Part shown: positions 11,578 to 21,793 of the stretch, piece by piece | Layout of the letters: every line of letters begins with the position of its first letter | How positions within the stretch are numbered: position 1 is the first letter of the stretch | DNA from: Tridacna crocea | Taxonomy: Eukaryota; Mollusca; Bivalvia; Cardiida; Cardiidae | Direction: 5' to 3' | Assembly (NCBI GenBank): GCA_943736015.1 | Contig: OX031060.1 | Span: forward strand, 3,616,001-3,680,000 | DNA length: 64,000 bases | Translations under genes and position numbers: made by a program | Notes under the pieces: generated by a model | The model's database searches: none | What the model saw: the letters and a program-made list of their open reading frames with translations, nothing else | What the model was told of the DNA's origin: nothing

Positions 11578-11771
11578 CAAAATTTAAGACTCGTCCAAAC
11601 TGAAAGCATTTTGCAGACGACAAATTGAATATACAACTTTAAATATTAAAGTTGTCTTTGTAAAGACAGAAAACCTTGTAGAAAAAGAAGGAGATGTTAT
11701 TTACAAGCATTTACTTCTTTTATCACAATGTTTTCAAAACTCCTCTTCGGCGTTTTTTGGTATAGGGTTAA
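11574..11771 (-). mobile_element. Family A MITE, diverged
   Basis: Minus copy with a diverged stem (GTTATTTACAAGCATTTAC). It shares a TTAA with the copies on both sides. Confidence 0.65.
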
Positions 11772-11885
11772 CCCTTTACAATACAATCCTGAGTTTTAAC
11801 GACCATGTGATAAAAAGCCTATTTAAAACATTGTGGGAAAAGTAGAAAATGTAAATTCTGCTTTTTCTGATACGAGTCCTGTCAT

Positions 11886-12119
11886 TTAACCCTTTACCAA
11901 ACAATCCCTGGTTTTTATGACCCTGAGATAGAAGCTTTTTGAAAACACTGTGGGGGTTTGAAAAGGAGAAAATGCTGGTATCCAATATATCCTCCTTTTC
12001 CAAAACTTTTTGTACCCTCCTGGAGATGAATTTCAATTTTTGATTTACGTTTAATTTGTTGTCTTCGGGTGCTTTCTGTTTGGACCAGTCTAAAATTTTG
12101 TCATTCGGTAAAGAGTTAA
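11886..12119 (+). mobile_element. Family A MITE, nested
   Basis: TTAACCCTTTACCAAACAAT to AAAGAGTTAA. The stem carries a short insertion (GGGGGTTTG) and several changes. Confidence 0.8.
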
Positions 12120-12344
12120 CCCTTTACTCCATATATACTCATTTCAACGCATTGCTTGCAAGAGCCTTTGGAAAACATTGTGGCAAAAGGTGAAACTGCT
12201 CGTGACGAGCAATTTCACCTTTTGCCACAATGTTTTCTACACTATCAAAAGGTGTCATATACACATAAGAAACGGCTTCATCCTCGCTGTTATTTAGGGT
12301 CAGTTAGAGATACCATAGAAATGCCTTATGGGGTAAAGGGTTAA
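12116..12344 (+). mobile_element. Family B MITE, full length
   Basis: TTAACCCTTTACTCCATATA to GGGGTAAAGGGTTAA. The stem is GTGGCAAAAGGTGAAA with centre GCTCGTGACGAGC. It shares its left TTAA with the preceding A copy. Confidence 0.88.
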
Positions 12345-12416
12345 GTAACATTTCATTTGTAGTCTGCAAATCTTCTCAATTTGAACCAGTGTAAAATTTT
12401 ATTGTTTGGTAACCAG

Positions 12417-12595
12417 TTAATGACCCTGACGAAGAAAGGTTATAGAAGAACAGAAGAACGAGGAAAAACATGCTGCTTTTTCCCCTGATATTTTTGTACC
12501 ACATCAAATTATAGCAATCACCTTTTCAAAACCATTTAACTTGTCGTCTGCAAATGCTTATTGTGATCCGAATGAATTTCAGTAGCTATCGTTAA
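12417..12595 (+). mobile_element. Family A remnant
   Basis: GACCCTGACGAAGAAAGG, a collapsed stem and CTTGTCGTCTGCAAATGC remain. Confidence 0.5.
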
Positions 12596-12685
12596 GACTG
12601 GGTGTATACCTGTTCTCTCTTTCACTCTTCAAAAAGCCATCTTTCTAGATAAAAGCGTCATGGAAAAAATGTCGTTATTAATCGG

Positions 12686-12911
12686 TTAAATCTCTCCAAG
12701 AAAATCTTTTGTTTAAACGAAGCTGAAGAAGAAGGCTTTTGAAAACCTGGGAAAAGGCTAAAATGCTGTTCATCAGCATTTTAGACTTTTCACACAATGT
12801 TTTCCATCCTCTCTGAGTCAAATACCGCCATTTGAGACACGTATAATTCGTCGTCTGCAAATGCTTTGGACAAGACTAAAATTTTGTCGTTTTGTAAATC
12901 CATGTAGTTAA
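12686..12911 (+). mobile_element. Family A MITE with mirrored stem changes
   Basis: TTAA at both ends. The stem word GAGAAAATGC has become GCTAAAATGC. The opposite arm carries the matching GCATTTTAGA, so two substitutions are mirrored. Confidence 0.75.
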
Positions 12912-13042
12912 TTGATTTACATAGATTTAAACAGAAAACATAATTGACGTCATTGCTCCCTGGAACACACAAGCTTTGCGACTGTCGGCGACAAAATTAG
13001 AGTTAATAAAGCCTGACGAGATGTTATGACGTAAACTTTGGA

Positions 13043-13290
13043 TTAACTCAATCACAAGACAAAATTTTAGATTTGTCCAAATTGAAAGCATTTACAAACA
13101 ACAGGTCAAAGGTGGCTTAACTGGTTGAACTAGTCTTAGTGTTTAATAACATCAGGAGACATTTGATAGGTTAGAAAACGTTGCGTGAAACAGGAGAAAA
13201 TGGTGGTGTCCAGCATTATCTCTTTACCACACAGTGTTTTCAAAGATCGTCTTCGTAAGGGTCGTTAAAAGAAGGGTTTGTGTTGTATAG
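13043..13290 (-). mobile_element. Family A MITE, decayed
   Basis: TTAACTCAATCAC start, ACAAAATTTTAGATTTGTCC, a longer spacer and a weak stem (AATGGTGGTGTCCAGC). Confidence 0.65.
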
Positions 13291-13574
13291 GAATAAAGAG
13301 TCATCAAAGTACTGAGAGTACTGACAGGCAAGCGCATGTGCAATAAACGGCCTTTGTAAGGATAAAATTTGGTTGGCCCACTGAAGAAAACTGATTCAGT
13401 TCAGTTATTAAGTTAGTTATCCGGTTCAGTTAATAAGAACGATTCGGTTTGACCCAATCCGATTTGGGTCGGTCCCATATTTTCATTAAGTCTGATCCGG
13501 TTCCAATAGGTGACTTCACCTAATGTTTAAAGCGATCAACTTGTCATAATCGAAAATATCATGAAAAAATTCTA

Positions 13575-13690
13575 TTTGTTGAACATACAGTCTGATCTTT
13601 ATCTACACTGTCCGATAAGGACATATTTTTTCCAAAAGATTACCTTTGAAATAGCAAAAATTGGCTTTTTACTATCGGCTGAAAAGTTCC
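13575..13690 (+). repeat. Family C right half
   Basis: CAGTCTGATCTTTATCTACA to TTACTATCGG. The left half is missing. Confidence 0.7.
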
Positions 13691-14214
13691 TATTCACTTA
13701 TGCAGCAAGACAAGCGTTAATCTTGCTATGCAGACCAACAATCAGCCAGTACCATGAACCTGCAGTTTCTGTTGTTCACGGTAATTTAACATGTCAGAAA
13801 TGATGGATGCTTGTCTTAGCATATTCCTTATATCCTTTTGCAAGTTCTTTTGCTTTCGCTTCCTGAGATCTACCTGTAAAATGTAAGGATCTTTATATCA
13901 TAATAGTAAAATGTTTTAATTTAGTGACGCGACTATAATTTGGCAAAGGAAAAATTGTTCATTTGACACCAAAACAGCGACTTTTTCCACTGTTCATTTC
14001 TTTTTCTTTTTTTTTTAAAACGTATATTCTTGGGAAAAAAAAATGCCAGAGTGTATGTATATGAGGTACAGAACTTATGATTGATCTTCCATTGAAAACA
14101 ACGTCACGTGATCGATAGTGCTATTTTACAACTTACAACATATTATACCATTGTTTATCGCTCGAACGATTGGGATGGTCCTCCTAAGTTGAATTATCCC
14201 CATACCAAACGAAT
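13691..14214. other. No recognised feature
   Basis: T-rich stretch near 14002-14020. No gene or repeat recognised. Confidence 0.4.
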
Positions 14215-14432
14215 AGATTATATGTACGCTTGTCTGCATTGAAAGCATTAGTGGATTAGAAATCGAATGTGACCCGGATAATGAGATTTGTCTGTGAATT
14301 AACTCATATGAAACATAGTGGGAAAAGGAGAAAATGCTGGCCACCAGTATTTTCTGCTTTTCCCGCAATGTTTTCAAAAGCCTTCTCCACCAAGGGTCAT
14401 TAAAACCCGGGTAAGGTAAAGATTCATGCCAC
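14215..14432 (-). mobile_element. Family A MITE, decayed ends
   Basis: TTGAAAGCATTAGTGG, then stem GGGAAAAGGAGAAAATGCTG and GTTTTCAAAAGCC. TTAA ends are lost. Confidence 0.65.
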
Positions 14433-14469
14433 AGAGCACAGGTACATGTATATGAATGATGCTTTGTAA

Positions 14470-14580
14470 TATAGAGATTTAATCCATCTGCAAAAAGTAT
14501 CGACCCTGGTTCGAAACTTTTTGCTATTGACAAATTTTCTGAATGCCCATGCCCCGTTCTACCTCATGATTCAGACAGTC
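14470..14580. repeat. Family F fragment
   Basis: AAAAAGTATCGACCCTGG facing CGAAACTTTTTGC, then CTACCTCATGATTCAGAC. The GC core is deleted. Confidence 0.55.
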
Positions 14581-14699
14581 GTTAGACAAAAAGAACTATG
14601 TGATGACTTGCTTGGTATGATTGTATCAGACAGATTGACTAACACCTCCTTTTCTTAAAGCTTGGCCCAAACAAGACTTCAACGACATTATTAGTTTGA

Positions 14700-15078
14700 G
14701 ATGAGACGGTGATGTAGTGGTAAAAATGATTACGAAACCAGTGGTCCAAAGTTAGATTCTCAGTCTCGTAGGAGAGTTTCCAGGGACACCTTGCGCTTGA
14801 GGTGCACCGGTAAGAAACCTAGAGGTGCCGGTTCTTTACACTTGGCAGGTAAAAGAACTTCGAGGTTTATTGGAGGGAGGGCCAGATTTTGTATCCAGAT
14901 TTTTTTTGTATCCAATTATTTGTTTCCACTTTCCGAGGACTGATGATGTTCGTTGCGACAGGAATAATTTCTCGTTCACCTATCATCATTATTTTGATGA
15001 TGATTGTGTGAGAAAGCAGCTAATGACTTGGGAAGACCTTTGTGCAAAGCACCATTTGGTTAAGAAGTGATTGGTGTA
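14700..15078 (+). mobile_element. V-type SINE, 3' truncated
   Basis: A degraded tRNA-like head (GGTGATGTAGTGGTAAAAAT..GTTAGATTCTC) is followed by the body motif GATGATTGTGTGAGAAAGC and GACTTGGGAAGACC. It ends at a family D element. Confidence 0.6.
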
Positions 15079-15087
15079 TACGAACCT

Positions 15088-15285
15088 GGGTCCGTATTCA
15101 CCAACCATTCTTAAGGAAGTTCTTAGTCTTATTTTTCAGAATTTCGTCAGTCTGAAAGTAACAGAACTTCTGATTGGCTAAACTATATGGTTTAGCCGAT
15201 CAGAAGGTCTGTTACTTTCACTGTCAGAAAATCTTGAAGAAGAAGACGAAGAACGCTCTTGAGAATGGTTGGTGAATACGGGCCC
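15088..15285. mobile_element. Family D palindromic element
   Basis: Complete copy, GGGTCCGTATTCACCAACC to GGTGAATACGGGCCC. The centre reads GGCTAAACTATATGGTTTAG. Confidence 0.85.
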
Positions 15286-15414
15286 TGGTCTGCGTTTTAG
15301 ATACCGGTTGTTGCCAATTTTACCAAAATGAAAGTCGAATTTCATATTCAAGTCTTTAGACAAGATAATGTACAAATGTGACACCTTAAGAAAGTGTTCT
15401 TCCATGGGCGAAAA

Positions 15415-15720
15415 CAAGGACTTTTGCAGATGGCGTAGATCAAGATCAAACTTTATAAGAACGCTGAATTGATCAAAGGTCGGCCGGGTCTGTATTCACT
15501 ATCCATTCATAAGAACACTCTTTGTCTTATTCGCCAAAGTTGTCTAACTGTGAGAGTATCACAACTTCTAATCACAAACTTTCACATTTTGGAAAGTCTT
15601 GGAGAAAAAGACGAAAACGTTCTTACGGTGGAGTCAATTTTGAAATTGCAATAATTGGATTTTTACTATTGAATTGCTATGAATTTTCGTTTCATTTCGT
15701 ATTATTTAGCAATTTAAGAT
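15415..15720 (+). repeat. Family C split by a D half
   Basis: CTTTTGCAGATGGCGTAGAT and a broken stem on the left, then TTTTGAAATTGCAATAATTG and TTTTACTATTG on the right. The D fragment 15486-15630 lies between. Confidence 0.55.
15486..15630. repeat. Family D, degenerate
   Basis: GGGTCTGTATTCACTATCC, AGTCTTGGAGAAAAAGACG and CGTTCTTACGG. The central hairpin is largely lost. Confidence 0.55.
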
Positions 15721-16012
15721 TTAATTGAAGTGTATGAATTCCTTCAAATCCTTACATTGTGCCGTCTGGTACTAAGTTTGATACTTTTCCAAACTACAAA
15801 TTTTAGACACTTTAGAAACTCGAGATGCTTTGGTAAAAGGATTCAAGAACAAAGATCCTTCTTAGCGCCAGTGTATCGAATTTGAAATCCGTAGGTCCTG
15901 GATTCAATCTGCTTCTGTTATGCTAAATTCCAAGGGTCGTATTTCGACAGGGCGCTGTAGAGCCCAAAGCCTGATACTGTTAGAACCATGAGCACTTTAG
16001 ATTTAACCCATT
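15721..16012. other. No recognised feature
   Basis: Nothing recognised. Confidence 0.4.
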
Positions 16013-16231
16013 ACCACACAATCCCTACTTTTGACGCCCCTGAAAAAGAAGCCTTTTGAAAACACTGTGGGAAAAGGAGAAAATGCTGGTAACCAGCATT
16101 TTCTCCTTTTCCCACAGTGTTTTCTACCCTTCCAAGAACAAATTTCAATGTTTCAGTCACTTGTATTTTGTCGTCTGCAAATGCTTTCAATTTGGACCAG
16201 TCTAAAATTTTCTCGTGTGGTAAAGAGTTAA
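16013..16231 (+). mobile_element. Family A MITE, subfamily c
   Basis: TTAACCCATTACCACACAAT start. Both arms carry the subfamily change (AACACTGTGGG and CCCACAGTGTT). Confidence 0.9.
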
Positions 16232-16239
16232 ACATATGT

Positions 16240-16345
16240 GACCTAGCACGCAAAAAGGGACCTTCTTGGAACTGCGAAAAGTGTCAATCCTTGTCGGACT
16301 ACATGAATTGGGCAGGCTGACCAGGGTTGACACTTTTCGCTTTAA
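16240..16345. repeat. Family F fragment
   Basis: GCGAAAAGTGTCAATCC faces GGGTTGACACTTTTCGC, with a degraded GC core. Confidence 0.6.
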
Positions 16346-16539
16346 TGACATCTTCTTTATGAAATGTGGTCATCGTACCTTGTTACACAATCAGTTTTGA
16401 ATTATCAACTTAAATTGACCTGCACTGTCGTTGATCTGTTTTCATATAATTGATTTACAGAATTCCCAGTTGGTTCCTTTTTGCGTGATGGGTCACATAT
16501 TTATTTTACATCGATTGAGAAATAATTTCTTGCACCTTA

Positions 16540-16696
16540 TACTAATCCCGAGTCTGCTTCCTAGGAGCTACCTCAGTTCTCGCGCCAATCGTGTGAGACA
16601 ATGTACATTCCTAGTTGACACCCGCTCCAGGGTATCGAACTCAGGACCTCGCAGTTAAGAGGCCGATGCTCTACCTCACAACCACGAAGCGCCACC
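16540..16696 (-). mobile_element. SINE with tRNA-Lys-like head
   Basis: On the minus strand GGCGCTTCGTGGTTGTGAGG, an anticodon-loop-like CTCTTAA and GAGTTCGATACCC (B box) form a tRNA-Lys(CUU)-like head that continues into a non-tRNA body. The acceptor stem does not pair, so it is not called a tRNA gene. Confidence 0.7.
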
Positions 16697-17010
16697 ATAA
16701 GTAGACATATATGTGCGAGATTTTGCCGAGATATAACTAAAATAGTGTAGAAAAAAGAGTAAAAACCAATGAAATAAAAGAAATATTCCACGAATCTGCC
16801 ATGAATGGAAAAAGGTCACGTGGTTTAATGACGTCAAGACCAAGTAGGTCGATATCTAAATTTACCAATCTTCTCACGCAGCTGTAAATTAGGCTTATCG
16901 AAAGGAACGCTGACATCCATCGGATTGAAATTCTTGAATTTATGTGTTTCTAAGCCCACCCTTTAAAAAAAAACTTTGGTATCAAAGTTTTTGCCTAATG
17001 GTAAAAATTT
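16697..17010. other. No recognised feature
   Basis: Nothing recognised. Confidence 0.4.
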
Positions 17011-17014
17011 TATG

Positions 17015-17090
17015 CGGACAGTGTAGATACGAGATCAGACTGCAATTTCTGTGCAGTCTGATCTCGTATCTACACCGTCCGACGTTTTTA
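17015..17090. repeat. Family C core stem
   Basis: GCGGACAGTGTAGATACGAG pairs with the right arm ending CTACACCGTCCG. The core is GACTGCA ATTTC TGTGCAGTC-like. The CGAG change is mirrored in both arms (AGATACGAGATC and GATCTCGTATCT). Confidence 0.75.
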
Positions 17091-17259
17091 GGAATCATCT
17101 GACAAAAATAGCTTTGAATTATGCAACTGATGGGTGATACGAAACTGCTAAAAACTTTATTGCTTTTATATGAGATCCTAACTAGAGTAGTTTTATGCTG
17201 TTGTTTACGGCGAATTTACGTTTGATGTTAAATTCTGCGAGAGGTATTTATGGATTGCA

Positions 17260-17488
17260 AGCTCTTTCCCAGACAACAAAAACTGTGAACTCGTCCATAT
17301 AGAAAGCATTTGAAGCCAACAAATTAAATTCAGCTAGAATTATTGGAGTCATCTGTAAAATAGTAGAAAACATTTTGAGCAAAAAGGGAGTGAGTGCTTG
17401 ATACCTACATTTTCTCTTTTTCCAAACATTTTTTCAAAAAGTTTCTTTCTAGGGATCGTAAATTGTTTTTGTTTGGTAAAGTGTTTTG
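17260..17488 (-). mobile_element. Family A MITE, decayed
   Basis: AGACAACAAAAACTGTG, GAAAGCATTTGAAGCC, a weak stem, TTTGGTAAAGTG. No TTAA ends. Confidence 0.55.
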
Positions 17489-17591
17489 GATGTACGATAT
17501 TAAGATCTCGTCTGAAACCCCAAGACTTAGAGCACTTTCTTTATATTTTACGCGTTGAAAGTAAACCTCGTTCGGTATTCACCAATCATTC

Positions 17592-17790
17592 TTAACCCTT
17601 ATTTTAGACATTAAAGTAAATTGAAAGCACATGCAGACGACAAATTAAACGTAACTCAAAAACTGAAGTTTGTTTCCAGCAGGGTCAAAAAAACATTCTG
17701 GTAACCAGCATTTTTCCTTTTTCAACAATATTTTCAACAGGTTTCTATCTCGGGGTCGTAAAAACCAGGGGTTGTTTGGTAGCGAGTTAA
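17592..17790 (-). mobile_element. Family A MITE nested in D
   Basis: TTAA both ends, shortened stem (TTCTGGTAACCAGC). Confidence 0.8.
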
Positions 17791-17860
17791 GAACGTTTTT
17801 AGTCTTATTTCTTAAAAAATCTTCTAAATTTCAAATGTAGAAAACTCTGAATAGTAAGAC

Positions 17861-18089
17861 TTAACCCATTACCACACAATCCCTACTTTTGAAGCCCCTG
17901 ATAAAGAAGCCTTGTGAAAACACTATGGGAAAAGGAGAAAATGCTGATAACCAGCATTTTCTCCTTTTCCCACAGTGTTTTCTACCCTTCCCAGAACAAA
18001 TTTCTATTTTTCAGTCACCTTTATTTTGTCGTCTGCAAAAGCTTTCAATTTGGACCAGTCTAAAATTTTCTCGTGTGCTAAAGAGTTAA
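17861..18089 (+). mobile_element. Family A MITE, subfamily c, nested in D
   Basis: TTAACCCATTACCACAC to AAAGAGTTAA. The left arm has CACTATGGG and the right CCCACAGTG. Confidence 0.88.
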
Positions 18090-18241
18090 GGCGTTCTTAA
18101 GGATAATTAGTGGATACGAGTCCTCGTCTGTATTCAGCCATATCAAATTGCATTATCATTCTAGTTCCAAGTATTTCTGTTTTTAAAGTAACGCAATTTG
18201 TGATTAGTCCTTTCAAACCCAATCAAATTTGTTCTATTTTC

Positions 18242-18456
18242 TTAACCTTTATCTTGCCATACGTGACCAGGAATGACTTTTGCGGAGAACGTATAGCAAG
18301 ATCAGCCTGCACATACGTGCAGTCTGATCTTGCTCTACATCATCCGCTGTTTTGTTGGTAGTTTGGGTTTCATTGGTCAAGCCCAGTGCCAATACATTTA
18401 GCAAAACTTGTTTGTTTGATCGTCAACCTTTCTTTTTTCGGCAGGATAAGGATTAA
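18242..18456 (+). mobile_element. Family C MITE, full length
   Basis: TTAACCTTTATCTTGCC to GGCAGGATAAGGATTAA. The stem is CAGCCTGCACATACGTGCAG. Confidence 0.8.
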
Positions 18457-19366
18457 TTTGGGGATACATGTAAGCTAGAAATTGTTGGACAATACAGGCC
18501 GGGAAACCACTAATCTAAGTAACCTTATGCCATTTCGACATTTTGTATATACATGTACTTAGCAATGACTAGCCAAAATTGAACTCATTGTGGTATTGTC
18601 TTCGACAAACACCACAATGAGTTCAATGTTGAATTTTTGTGCAAAGCCGAAGGAAATAATCCCAATTAAACTCAATTTTATTTTTCTCATGCAAATGAGT
18701 TTTACGGTAGCACTCAGGTATGTAATTGGAAATGACATGTTAAATACACTGGATGAGGCCATCGATCGTATAGAAATACCAATTTTTGATTGGAAATCGC
18801 TTCACTCGCTCATGGCCTTCTATTAGCACAAAGATACAAAATTCATGTAATGATCTCTTGGTCCTGGGCTTTTTCGTTCCAAAACCAGTTCTTCCCATGG
18901 CTTGTTCATACCATGATCGCGCTACTCCATTTGATTGGGCATGAATATTTATTTATAGATCGAAATAATTTATTTTAATGTTGGAAATTTAATGTGAATG
19001 GCCAAAGATATTTAAAAAAAATAGTTTTCAATAATTTTACTCGATATATTTACATGGTTTCTCTCTCTATCAATCATGCATCCTACTGTCTAGGGACGTT
19101 ACTCCTGACTCCCCCCTTATGATCAAAGATAGTGCACCAATACACAAAATAATCCTAACTTTTTCATGAGTACTCTCCCTTCAACCAAAGGATTTTTCGA
19201 TTGATTTTTAGGTAGACTTTCAAGCCAGTATTTCTCATTTTCTTTCCAATTATTGATTCCACACAATGGCTTCTTTGACAAATACCACTTCAGCGTTCTC
19301 AACGCTTTGATTTTTTAAAAATTTCTTTCACTCGGGCTGTGTGAGCATCGTTTCGTTTGTTTGTAT
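18457..19366. other. Unassigned; one hairpin
   Basis: Contains an exact 17-bp inverted repeat (18578-18594 with 18611-18627, ATTGAACTCATTGTGGT). Otherwise nothing is recognised. Confidence 0.45.
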
Positions 19367-19530
19367 CGGAGTTAAACGCCATTTTAACAGTTTAGGTCAT
19401 ATATCAGGAGTCAGTGCACCTACGCATGTGTTCCTGGCTTTCTCACACAAGAAGTAACATTACTACTTTCTTTCCTATATTCCCACGCTGAGGCAAACTT
19501 GCTCGCTGGCGATGTTTTTGCCTCTCACTT
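19367..19530 (-). mobile_element. V-type SINE 3' part
   Basis: GAGTTAAACGCCATTTTAAC..ATCAGGAGTCAGTGCACC is the minus-strand SINE tail (on the minus strand, TTAAAATGGCGTTTAACTC). It matches 41891-42060. Confidence 0.65.
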
Positions 19531-20049
19531 CAGATGCATGTGAGAAAAGTAGTCGGTGATCTAAATCATAGTATTAGGCAATCATGATTTCTTTCCCTGC
19601 CTTAGCCTTCCACCTTACCATCTCAGCGGACAGCTGAAGTAAACAAGTAGGAATTGTATACCTTTACATCGATTTATTTTGTTAAACTGTTCCCACGACA
19701 AATGGAAAAAGACACTTTTTATGGTGAGAAAAGTCCAAACATTTCAAGTAATAGGCAACTTTTATCAGATCCTCACTTTTTTCTGAAAATCCAAAACTAG
19801 AGTGCTATATGAGACGTATTGTCTACTTTTCCATGTACTCAGCCCAGTTGAAAAGCTGTAAAATTGGAGAAATGCATGTAGCTGTTGCTGAAATGTTTGA
19901 AGAACAGAAAACTGCTGTTCTTCATTGAAACGAAAATCATTTTGGGAAGAGGAGAAAAATTTTGCTTGCAACGAGTAGTTTTTCCTCTTTGTTGTCAAAA
20001 GCTGTCAACCCTGTAAGGGGGTAGAAACAACAACATACGCGTGGGGTCG
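19531..20049. other. No recognised feature
   Basis: Near 19930-20010 a weak AAGAGGAGAAAAATT..TTTTTCCTCTTTG inverted pair is seen. No gene. Confidence 0.35.
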
Positions 20050-20081
20050 GTTTGTTGATGTTTAACGCCGCTTCAACTGTA
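20050..20081 (-). repeat. SINE tail fragment
   Basis: TTGTTGATGTTTAACGCCGC is the complement of the common SINE terminus GCGGCGTTAAACATCAACAA. Confidence 0.6.
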
Positions 20082-20547
20082 TATATGTCGTAGGCCAGAT
20101 TGGAATCTAGGCAGATCCGGAATCTGCCTAGACCAAATTAGAATTCAAATTTTGTGTAGACCAAAATGCATTGTTTTCTAATATATTTTTTTAAATAAAT
20201 TGATTTGATTATGTTTACAATTGAGAGGTATTTTCATTTAAAGCATTTTATATGATTTTTCCACAATCGCTCTTTTTTCCCACCTTTTTTATTAGTACAA
20301 GACATTCAAAATTTATATTTACTCTGAATTTCTGACTAAAACTTCTTTTATTTTGAGGTTTACGTTTAAAAGTAAGATGATTCATATGTAGACGTCCAGT
20401 ATTCAACGAGAAATTATCAAAATTTGGTTTAGGCAGATTGTAGAGCTGCAAAGCTAAACTGGAATCCTGATTTGTTATAGAAAAATTCCAGTTTGGTCTA
20501 GGCAGATTCCGGATCTGCCTGGATTCCAGTTTGGACTACGACATATA
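20082..20547. mobile_element. Element with hairpin-bearing TIRs
   Basis: The termini TATATGTCGTAG.. are inverted over about 60 bp. Each terminus holds its own palindrome (AGGCAGATCCGGAATCTGCC) followed by TAGACCAAA. The interior (20150-20440) is AT-rich and non-coding. It is probably a non-autonomous DNA transposon of unknown superfamily, with no other copy here. Confidence 0.75.
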
Positions 20548-20785
20548 CATGTATTTCAGTTTCTTTTAATAGTGTTTTGCACGAACCTGTTATCAAAACC
20601 ACTGGCTGCTTTCCCAAGTAAATGTTGCGGAACAACGTCTTCTGCGGTTTGAGAAGACCAAAACATATTGCAATGGCTCTCACAAAACCCAGAAAGGAGC
20701 GTATATAGTTGAGCTTGGAATAGGTCTAAAGACCCCTGTATTACAAGCTGTGTACATTGCTGACTGGGGCCCACCGTAGACCCGT

Positions 20786-21121
20786 TTGTTTGTTTGTTTG
20801 TTTGTTTGACTGATTGATTGATTGATGTTCAAGACCGTTTCAAGATTACTTCAGTTCTATCATGGTAGCCACTGCACCTATCCATGCTTTCTTTGAGTTT
20901 CTTTTTACCAGTTCTTCACACTATATTCTTCCCGAGTCACTGGCTGCTTTTGCACATAACCACCGGCGAAAATAATGATCGGTTATGAGATACGAATGAA
21001 TCCTGTCGCAGTAACTATCATCAATCTTAGGAAAGAAAATGGAATAACCGTAAGTTCAAACCAGCGATTCTCCACGTCACAAGTCCTGCAACCTTGTACC
21101 GACTGCTCTACCAGGGCTGGT
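20786..21121 (-). mobile_element. Near-complete tRNA-SINE
   Basis: On the minus strand the head is GACCAGCCCTGGTAGAGCAG with B box GGTTTGAACTT near 21055. The body ends at GGTCTTGAACATCAATCAAT and a (CAAA)n tail at 20786-20810. Confidence 0.75.
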
Positions 21122-21239
21122 CTTTAGGGGCGTAAAAAGAAGTCCTCTTTGTTTTGAAATGGGATAATTCTGTACCTAACAACAAAGAACTGGACTCACC
21201 CAAAATGAAAGCATTTACAGACTACGATTTATATGTAGC

Positions 21240-21471
21240 TTAACCCTTTACCAAACGACAAAATAAAATTTTAGGTCGTTCCAAATTGAAAGCATTTGCA
21301 GACGACAAAATTAAAGTAATTCAAACACTTGAATTTGTTTCCAGCAGGGTGGAAAACATTGTGGGAAAAGGAGAAAATGCTGGTAACCAGCATTTTTCCT
21401 TTTTCCACAGCGTTTTTCAAAAGCTTTTATTTCAGGGTCGTAAAAACCAGGGATTGTTTGGTATAAGGTTG
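21240..21471 (-). mobile_element. Family A MITE, nested
   Basis: TTAACCCTTTACCAAACGAC start. The right end is TATAAGGTTGA, a mutated TTAA. Confidence 0.82.
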
Positions 21472-21564
21472 AAGAATGATCGCTGTCTGTCAAAGGGATT
21501 GAAAACATTGAGGGAAAAGGATTTTCCCACAATGTTTTCAAAAAGTCTCGTCACGGAGGTCGTT

Positions 21565-21793
21565 TTAACCCATTACCACACAATCCCTACTTTTGACGCC
21601 CCTGAGAAAGAAACCTTTTGAAAACACTGTGGGAAAAGGAGAAAATGCTGGTAACCAGCATTTTCTCCTTTTCCCACACTGTTTTCTACCCTTCCCAGAA
21701 CAAATTTCAATTTTTCAGACACCTTTATTTTGTTGTCTGCAAATGCTTTCAATTTGGGCAAGTGTATTATTTTCTTGTGTGGGAAAGGCTTAA
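21565..21793 (+). mobile_element. Family A MITE, subfamily c, nested
   Basis: TTAACCCATTACCACACAAT to GGGAAAGGCTTAA. Left arm CACTGTGGG, right arm CCCACACTG. Confidence 0.85.

Larger units (their letters stand above)
11768..12420 (+). mobile_element. Family A MITE split by A and B
   Basis: The left part is 11768-11889 and the right part 12341-12420 (TTTCATTTGTAGTCTGCAAA to AACCAGTTAA). The gap holds the A copy 11886-12119 and the B copy 12116-12344 at one TTAA. Confidence 0.7.
17568..18123. mobile_element. Family D split by two A copies
   Basis: Three D segments (17568-17595, 17787-17864, 18086-18123) reassemble into one D when the two TTAA-flanked A copies are removed. The first junction restores CATTC-TTAA-GAACG, the expected D sequence. 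Confidence 0.8.

Noticed and set aside
12160-12250. Intrinsic terminators or attenuator hairpins
   Set aside because: The hairpins are repeat-element stems in a eukaryotic genome with no operons.
16620-16696. tRNA-Lys gene on the minus strand
   Set aside because: The A and B boxes are good but the acceptor stem does not pair and the sequence continues into a SINE body.
18590-18826. 78-codon plus frame beside a hairpin
   Set aside because: No recognisable homology, splice context or codon signal.
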